DNA of 46,652 nt from the NCBI GenBank assembly GCA_027487735.1, contig JAIYDA010000143.1, positions 1 to 46,652 on the forward strand, in the 5' to 3' direction. Shown here piece after piece: positions 40,956-46,652 of this stretch. Numbering within the stretch: position 1 is the stretch's first letter; every line of letters starts with the position of its first letter. Source of the DNA: Planctomycetaceae bacterium. GTDB taxonomy: Bacteria > Planctomycetota > Phycisphaerae > Phycisphaerales > UBA1924. Position numbers and translations under genes: made by a program. The notes beneath the pieces were generated by a model. It did no database searches. It was not told the origin of the DNA and saw only the letters and a program-made list of their open reading frames with translations.

Positions 40956-42368
40956 ATGCTGCTTGAGATTTCCACCACGCACACTCCCGCCAGCGATCTG
41001 GGCTACTTGCTGCACAAGCACCCGGGCAGGGTGCAGACATTTGCCATGGCCTTTGGCGAGGCGCACGTGTTCTATCCGGAGGTATCGGAGGCGCGGTGCG
41101 TCGCGGCACTGCTGATTGATGTTGATCCCGTGGGGCTCGTGCGCGGCAGGGGGGGCGAGCGGACGCTGGATCAGTATGTGAATGACCGGCCATACGCAGC
41201 GTCGTCGATGCTTGCTGTTGCAATCGCGCAGGTGTTTGGCACCGCCCTCGCGGGGAACTGCAAGACGCGACCCGAGCTCGCGACGACGCCGATTCCGCTC
41301 TCGGCTCGCATCGCATCGCTTCCTTGCCGGGGCGGCGAGGAGCTGCTGCGGAAGTTGTTTGAGCCTTTGGGCTACAGCGTGGTTGCGACACGGCATGCGC
41401 TCGATGCGAGCGTGCCGGAGTGGGGCGCGTCGTCGACGTTCACGGTGACGCTCGCGGGAACCAAGACGCTGTCGGACCTGCTGAGTCACCTGTATGTGCT
41501 GATCCCGGTGCTCGACAACGACAAGCACTACTGGGTGGGCGACGACGAGGTTGCGAAGCTGCTGCGCCATGGCGAGGGTTGGCTCGCTGGGCACCCCGAG
41601 CGGGAGCTCATCGCGACCCGGTACTTGAAGCATCGACGCAACCTTGCGAACGAAGCCATCAAGCAGCTGCGCGAGCAAGATGGCGAAGGGCCTCAGGCAA
41701 TCGAGGCGGATTCGCCGGACGACCCGCGCGAGGAAGCGGCGGAGCGCACGCTCAGCTTGCATCAGCAGAGGCATGGCACGGTGCTCAGCGTGCTGCAAGC
41801 CAAGGGCGCCAAGCGAGTGATCGACCTGGGGTGTGGCGAGGGGAAGCTTGTGCGCGAGCTGCTTCAGCACCGGACGTTCGAGAAGGTCGTGGGCATGGAC
41901 GTGTCGCACCGCACGCTCGAGATCGCGGCCGATCGCCTGCGACTTGAGCAGCTTCCGCCCACGGTCCGGCAACGCGTGGACATCATCCACGGCTCGCTGA
42001 TGTATCGCGATCAGCGCCTGGCGGGCTTCGACGCGGCGGTGCTGTGCGAGGTGATCGAGCACATGGACGAGGGGCGGCTGGCGGCGATGGAACGCGTGGT
42101 GTTCGAGTTTGCCAAGCCCGGTGTGGTGATCGTGACGACGCCCAACAGCGAGTACAACGTGATGTGGGAAACGCTCGCCGCGGGGGCGATGCGGCACCGC
42201 GACCATCGCTTTGAATGGACACGCCAGCAGTTTCGGATGTGGGCGGCGAGCGTGTGCTCGCGGTTTGGGTATAGCGTGGAGCTGCGAGATGTGGGGGAGA
42301 ATGCCGTGACGGCGGACGGGCGGGAGGTAGGGTCGCCGACGCAGATGGGGGTGTTCGTGCGTGGCTAA
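40956..42368 (+). CDS. hen1: Hen1 RNA 3'-terminal ribose 2'-O-methyltransferase
   Basis: 470 aa from ATG 40956. The N-terminal half is the ligase-activating domain typical of bacterial Hen1. The C-terminal methyltransferase has VIDLGCGEGKLVREL and the metal-binding pattern CEVIEH with HRDHRFEW. With Pnkp it repairs RNAs cut by ribotoxins and marks the repaired junction with a 2'-O-methyl group so that it resists further cleavage. The next gene overlaps by 8 bases. Confidence 0.95.
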   Translation: MLLEISTTHTPASDLGYLLHKHPGRVQTFAMAFGEAHVFYPEVSEARCVAALLIDVDPVGLVRGRGGERTLDQYVNDRPYAASSMLAVAIAQVFGTALAGNCKTRPELATTPIPLSARIASLPCRGGEELLRKLFEPLGYSVVATRHALDASVPEWGASSTFTVTLAGTKTLSDLLSHLYVLIPVLDNDKHYWVGDDEVAKLLRHGEGWLAGHPERELIATRYLKHRRNLANEAIKQLREQDGEGPQAIEADSPDDPREEAAERTLSLHQQRHGTVLSVLQAKGAKRVIDLGCGEGKLVRELLQHRTFEKVVGMDVSHRTLEIAADRLRLEQLPPTVRQRVDIIHGSLMYRDQRLAGFDAAVLCEVIEHMDEGRLAAMERVVFEFAKPGVVIVTTPNSEYNVMWETLAAGAMRHRDHRFEWTRQQFRMWAASVCSRFGYSVELRDVGENAVTADGREVGSPTQMGVFVRG

Positions 42369-43305
42369 GCGTGACCTCGTTGCCATCCTGCCCGTCGGCA
42401 CGGCGATTGTGTCGCAGGTGGACGTCCGCGGTGCGGATGGGCGGGTGCTGCATGGGCGGGGGGCGATGGGGATGGTGGTGGCGTCGCCTGTGGACGCGGA
42501 GCATGCGTATCGCGTGCGCTTTCCGGGGGGCGATGAGGCCTCGCTGAAGCGGCGGGAGTTGCAGGCTTTGAGTCGCTATCAGAGTGAGGGGTATGACGCG
42601 CGGGTGGACGCGCTGACGGAGCATGACCTGCACCGGCACATCATCTATCGCTGCGTGATTGGGTCGGTTGCGTATGGGCTTGATCGCGAGGGCTCGGACA
42701 TTGATCGGCGCGGGGTCTACTTGCCGCCAGCGAGCATGCATTGGTCGGTGTATGGCGTGCCGGAGCAGCTTGAGAATGTCGACACCCAGGAGTGCTACTG
42801 GGAGTTTGAGAAGTTCATCAAGCTCGCGCTGAAGGCCAACCCCAACGTGCTCGAAGCGCTGTACTCGCCGGTGGTCGAGCATGTCGATGCGATCGCGCAG
42901 CGCTTGCGGGACGAGCGTTCGCTCTTTCTCTCGCGCCTCGTGTATCAGACGTTCAATGGCTATGCCATGTCGCAGTTTCGCAAGATGGAGGCGGACCTGC
43001 GCAACAAAGGCGAGGTGAAGTGGAAGCATGCGATGCACTTGATCCGGCTGTTGCAGGCGGGGATCATCGCGCTGCGAACGGGCGACTTGCACGTGCGGGT
43101 GGAAAGGGAACGCGAGCAGCTGCTGGCGATTCGTGATGGCTTGATGACGTGGGAACAGATCGACGAGCTGCGCATGGCGCTCCACCGAGAGTTTGAAGAG
43201 GCATTCGGGCAGAGCACGCTGGCGGATCGGCCCGACTATGAGCGAGCGAACGCGATGTTGATCGATGCGCGCCGTGAGATGGCCAGGCGGGAGGGTTCTG
43301 CATGA
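42361..43305 (+). CDS. RlaP-like nucleotidyltransferase (first copy)
   Basis: 314 aa from GTG 42361. An N-terminal segment of about 70 residues that looks beta-rich precedes the nucleotidyltransferase core with GSVAYGLDREGSDIDRRG (G101-S102, D113, D115). Proteins of this PF10127 type are linked to RNA ligases and are thought to add or restore nucleotides at damaged RNA ends. It lies between hen1 and a second, shorter paralogue. Confidence 0.85.
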   Translation: MAKRDLVAILPVGTAIVSQVDVRGADGRVLHGRGAMGMVVASPVDAEHAYRVRFPGGDEASLKRRELQALSRYQSEGYDARVDALTEHDLHRHIIYRCVIGSVAYGLDREGSDIDRRGVYLPPASMHWSVYGVPEQLENVDTQECYWEFEKFIKLALKANPNVLEALYSPVVEHVDAIAQRLRDERSLFLSRLVYQTFNGYAMSQFRKMEADLRNKGEVKWKHAMHLIRLLQAGIIALRTGDLHVRVEREREQLLAIRDGLMTWEQIDELRMALHREFEEAFGQSTLADRPDYERANAMLIDARREMARREGSA

Positions 43306-44078
43306 ACGTTGACTATGAGCTGTGCCGATGCATCATGGAGCGGCATGCGTTCCCGTTGCTGTTTGCGACCGTGAGCGGAGCGCACCTGTATGGTTTTCCT
43401 TCGCCTGACTCGGACTATGACCTGCGCGGGGCTCATGTGCTGTCGGCCCAGGAGCTGCTGTCGCTTCAGGAACCCAAGGAGACGGTGGAATCCTCGGGCG
43501 TGGTGCGCGGCGTGGAGATTGACCTTGTGACGCACGATGTGGCGAAGTTCATGCGGATGCTGCTGAAGACCAACGGGTATGTGCTGGAGCAACTGCTCTC
43601 GCCGCTGGTGGTGCAGACTTCGGACGAACATCAAGAGTTGGTCGGACTCGCAGCCCGCTGTGTCACGCGGCATCACGCGCACCACTACCTGGGGTTTGCA
43701 GAGACGCAGTGGAACTTGTTTGCGAAAGAGCAGCCGCCGCGCGTGAAGCCCTTGCTGTATGTCTACCGGGTGCTGCTGACGGGCATTCACCTCATGCGGT
43801 CGGGCGTGGTGGAAGCGAACTTGCCCCGCTTGAACGCTGAGTATCGGCTGCCGTACATCGATGATCTGATTGCCCGCAAGGTGCAGCGCGACGAGCAGAC
43901 GCGACTGAGCGACGCGGACATGACGTTTCATCGTGGCGAGTATGAGCGGCTGCGGGCGCGACTGGAACTTGAACACAAGGCCAGCAAGCTGCCTGAGGCA
44001 CCCTCGGCCCAACACGATCTGAGCGAGCTACTGGTGCGGATTCGCTTTCAGCACCTACGCATGCGAGGCACAGCATGA
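43302..44078 (+). CDS. RlaP-like nucleotidyltransferase (second copy)
   Basis: 258 aa. It has the same core motif in a divergent form: SGAHLYGFPSPDSDYDLRG (S25-G26, D38, D40). It lacks the N-terminal extension of its neighbour, and similarity outside the motif is low, so it is not a recent duplication. It overlaps the first copy and pnkp by 4 bases each. Confidence 0.85.
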   Translation: MNVDYELCRCIMERHAFPLLFATVSGAHLYGFPSPDSDYDLRGAHVLSAQELLSLQEPKETVESSGVVRGVEIDLVTHDVAKFMRMLLKTNGYVLEQLLSPLVVQTSDEHQELVGLAARCVTRHHAHHYLGFAETQWNLFAKEQPPRVKPLLYVYRVLLTGIHLMRSGVVEANLPRLNAEYRLPYIDDLIARKVQRDEQTRLSDADMTFHRGEYERLRARLELEHKASKLPEAPSAQHDLSELLVRIRFQHLRMRGTA

Positions 44079-46652
44079 CCATCACTGTTCCTGAACTTTC
44101 GCTGGTTGTCTTGATCGGCGCTTCGGGCTCGGGCAAGAGCACGCTTGCGCGCCGGCTGTTTCGGCCCACAGAGATCTTGTCGTCGGACACGTGCCGTGGC
44201 TGGGTGTCGGACGATGACAACAACCAGGAGGCAACCAACGATGCGTTTGACGTACTGCACTATGTGGCTCGCAAGCGGCTGGCGCGGGGCCTGCTCACGG
44301 TGGTGGATGCGACGAACGTGCGGGCGGAGGATCGCAAGGACTTCGTGCAGCTTGCTCGGGAGTTTCATTGCCTGCCTGTGGCGATTGTGGTGGATACGCC
44401 CGAGTGGGTGTGCCAAGAGCGCAACGCGTCGCGGCCTGATCGCAACTTCGGTGCCCACGTTGTTCGCAATCAGAAGATGGCATTGCGCCACGGGCTGCGT
44501 GGGCTGGAGCGCGAGGGCTTTCGGCACGTGTTTGTGCTGCGGACGCAGGAACAGTGCGATGGTGCCACGCTTGTCCGCGAGCCGCTGTGGAACAACCTGA
44601 AGCACGAGGTGGGGCCGTTTGACATCATCGGCGATGTGCACGGGTGCTATGACGAGATGGTTGATCTGATCTCCAAGCTTGGGTACATGGTGACGCAGGT
44701 GCCGAACGAGCCGGAGGGGACGTGCGAGGTGCTTGCGCCGGCGGGTTCATCGCGCAAGCTGGTGTTTTTGGGAGATCTTGTCGACCGCGGACCCAAGACG
44801 CCTGCGGTGCTGCGGCTGGTGATGAAGTTGGTGCGAGAGGGCAAGGCACTGTGCGTGCCGGGGAATCACGACGTCAAGCTGTTGCGAGCGCTGCGCGGCA
44901 AGAACGTGCAGATCACGCATGGGCTGGCGGAGTCGCTCGCACAACTCGGGGCCGAGACTGAGGAGTTTCGCAAGGAGGCGGCGACCTTTATCGACGATCT
45001 CGTGAGCCACTACGTGCTTGATGGTGGGCGATTGGTCGTCGCGCACGCGGGCATGAAGGAGTCGATGCAGGGGCGCGGCTCGGGGGCGGTGCGCGAGTTT
45101 GCTCTCTATGGCGAGACCACGGGCGAGACCGATGAGTTTGGCCTGCCCGTTCGGTACAACTGGGCTTCGGAGTATCGCGGGAGGGCGGCGGTCGTGTATG
45201 GGCACACGCCTGTGCCAGATCCCCAGTGGCTGAACAACACGGTGTGCATCGACACTGGGTGTGTGTTCGGCGGGGCACTCACGGCACTGCGCTGGCCCGA
45301 GCGAGAGTTCATCAGCGTGCCGTCGCGCGCGAAGTATGCCGAGCCCAGAAAGCCCTTTCTGCCCCAGGAGCAGGTTGCATCGGCGACCGGGCTCTCGCTG
45401 CAGCAGCAGCACGATGATGTGCTCGACCTCGATGACATCTCGGGCAAGCGGCACATCGAGACGCGGCTGACGCGGACGATCACCGTGCGGCAGGAGAACG
45501 CTGCGGCGGCGCTGGAAATCATGAGCCGCTTCGCCGCCGACCCGCGCTGGGTGATCTATCTGCCGCCCACAATGTCGCCCTGCGAGACGAGCCGCGAGCC
45601 AGGGTTGCTGGAGCATCCGCGCGAGGCGTTTGAGTACTTCCGAACCAACGGTGTGGGGAACGTAATCTGCGAAGAGAAGCACATGGGTTCGCGGGCGGTG
45701 GCGGTGGTGTGCCGTGATGCGGAGGTGGCTCGCAAGCGCTTTGGCATCGCGCCCTCGGCCACGATGGCGGCGTTGCTCGGGCACGATGCTGCGGGGACGC
45801 TCGGGCTCATCTACACGCGCACGGGTCGGCCCTTCTTCAGCGAACGAGCGACGGAGCAGTCGCTGCTGCGGCGACTGAGTGATTCCATCGCGAAGGCGGG
45901 ATTGTGGGAGGAGCTCGCGACGGATTGGATGTGCCTGGACTGTGAGCTCATGCCGTGGTCAGCCAAGGCGCAGGCGCTCATCAAGGAGCAGTATGCTGCT
46001 GTCGGTGTTGCGGCGACGACGGGGCTTGCGAGCAGCGTCGCCGCGCTTGAGCAGGCGCACACGCATCTCGCGGATGTCGGACCGCTGCTTGAACGGCATC
46101 GAGAGCGGCTGGAGCTGGTGCGAAAGTACACAACGGCGTATCGGCAGTATTGCTGGAGCGTTGCGGGCGTGGACGACCTTCGGCTCGCGCCGTTCCACCT
46201 GCTTGCGACCGAAGGAAAGGTCCACATGGACCGCGACCATGTCTGGCACATGGAGACGCTCGCTCGCATCGCAGCTGCTGGCGATCCGGTGTTTCTTGCC
46301 ACACCCTTCCGAGTGGTCGACCTGTCGAGCCTCGAGAGCGAGTCGCAGGCCACGAGCTGGTGGACGGCCCTGACCTCTCGCGGGGGCGAGGGCATGGTGG
46401 TCAAGCCACTGGAGTTCATCGCGAGGGGCCCTCGGGGCCTGATTCAGCCAGCGATCAAGGTCCGTGGGCAGGAGTACTTGCGGATCATCTACGGTCCCGA
46501 GTACACCTTGCCCGCCAACCTCGACCGCCTCCGATCTCGAGGGCTTGGTGCAAAGCGCACGCTGGCGATGAAGGAGTTTTCGCTCGGCGTCGAGTCCCTC
46601 GAGCGATTCGTTCGGCAGGAGCCTCTGCGACGGGTTCACGAGTGTGTGTTCG
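44075..46652 (+). CDS. pnkp: Pnkp polynucleotide kinase-phosphatase-ligase (3' end outside the window)
   Basis: 859 codons are visible and the frame is open at the window edge; the family is usually about 850-870 aa, so only a short tail is missing. The N-terminal kinase has GASGSGKST (residues 14-22). The central metallophosphoesterase has IGDVHGCYDEM, FLGDLVDRGP, VPGNHD, VVAHAG and YGHTP. The C-terminal ligase has the adenylation motif CEEKHMGSRA with Lys535. It heals and seals broken RNA together with Hen1. It starts inside the preceding stop (ATGA). Confidence 0.95.
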   Translation, partial: MTITVPELSLVVLIGASGSGKSTLARRLFRPTEILSSDTCRGWVSDDDNNQEATNDAFDVLHYVARKRLARGLLTVVDATNVRAEDRKDFVQLAREFHCLPVAIVVDTPEWVCQERNASRPDRNFGAHVVRNQKMALRHGLRGLEREGFRHVFVLRTQEQCDGATLVREPLWNNLKHEVGPFDIIGDVHGCYDEMVDLISKLGYMVTQVPNEPEGTCEVLAPAGSSRKLVFLGDLVDRGPKTPAVLRLVMKLVREGKALCVPGNHDVKLLRALRGKNVQITHGLAESLAQLGAETEEFRKEAATFIDDLVSHYVLDGGRLVVAHAGMKESMQGRGSGAVREFALYGETTGETDEFGLPVRYNWASEYRGRAAVVYGHTPVPDPQWLNNTVCIDTGCVFGGALTALRWPEREFISVPSRAKYAEPRKPFLPQEQVASATGLSLQQQHDDVLDLDDISGKRHIETRLTRTITVRQENAAAALEIMSRFAADPRWVIYLPPTMSPCETSREPGLLEHPREAFEYFRTNGVGNVICEEKHMGSRAVAVVCRDAEVARKRFGIAPSATMAALLGHDAAGTLGLIYTRTGRPFFSERATEQSLLRRLSDSIAKAGLWEELATDWMCLDCELMPWSAKAQALIKEQYAAVGVAATTGLASSVAALEQAHTHLADVGPLLERHRERLELVRKYTTAYRQYCWSVAGVDDLRLAPFHLLATEGKVHMDRDHVWHMETLARIAAAGDPVFLATPFRVVDLSSLESESQATSWWTALTSRGGEGMVVKPLEFIARGPRGLIQPAIKVRGQEYLRIIYGPEYTLPANLDRLRSRGLGAKRTLAMKEFSLGVESLERFVRQEPLRRVHECVF

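Noticed and set aside
40242..42401. Leftward 719-codon frame opposite hen1
   Set aside because: It is antisense to the Hen1 methyltransferase and partly to the kinase gene, and is composed mainly of Arg, His and Pro repeats without a fold.

Overview
The window looks like a chromosomal segment of a GC-rich bacterium, most probably a member of the Planctomycetota (perhaps Phycisphaerae). That assignment is an inference from three things: a Hanks-type kinase fused to a TolB-like propeller, a Pnkp/Hen1 RNA-repair operon, and the style of the small accessory proteins. No rRNA or other firm taxonomic marker is present.

Layout. (1) Left chromosomal flank, 1-529: the 3' end of a gene with an Ala/Glu/Pro-rich tail, a terminator and a tRNA-Pro(GGG) gene. 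(2) An integrated mobile element of about 37.5 kb, from the 3' end of the tRNA (522-532) to an 11-bp direct repeat at 38043-38053. (3) Right chromosomal flank: a strong hairpin that appears to be the original, displaced tRNA terminator, a converging Ser/Thr kinase gene, and a divergent RNA-repair operon (hen1, two rlaP-like nucleotidyltransferases, pnkp) that runs off the window end.

Element backbone, 0.5-17.4 kb. A leftward operon encodes a DUF1232 membrane protein, a ParB-like protein, a VirD4/TraG-type coupling ATPase, several small proteins and, last, a large serine recombinase whose stop codon lies inside the tRNA gene. Further right come a winged-helix protein, a MobF relaxase-helicase, a rightward leading-region-like operon with an orphan DNA methyltransferase, a partition cassette (parA plus a small partner), a RepA-type initiator followed by iterons, and an ArdC antirestriction gene. 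No mating-pore genes are visible, so the element is best read as an integrative mobilizable element that also carries a plasmid-like replicon.

Element cargo, 17.4-37.8 kb. This block is bracketed by two direct copies of a 66-bp hairpin-bearing repeat. It contains a nine-gene, mostly overlapping operon: an HTH regulator, an AAA ATPase, a subtilisin-like protease (an Iet-like pair), type I restriction-modification HsdM-HsdS-HsdR, a YgjP-type metallopeptidase, a 1689-aa sacsin-like ATPase with a NO VEIN/DUF3883 C-terminus, and a NERD-nuclease/superfamily-1 helicase. A converging pair encodes a GIY-YIG nuclease and a DUF262 (GmrSD-like) protein. I read the nine genes as one composite antiviral island and the strongest candidate for an undescribed system.

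The most unexpected structural point is at the attachment sites. The recombinase reading frame runs through the recombination core. Its last 3 codons come from the tRNA when integrated, but the circular form would give it a 31-residue tail encoded at the other end of the element.
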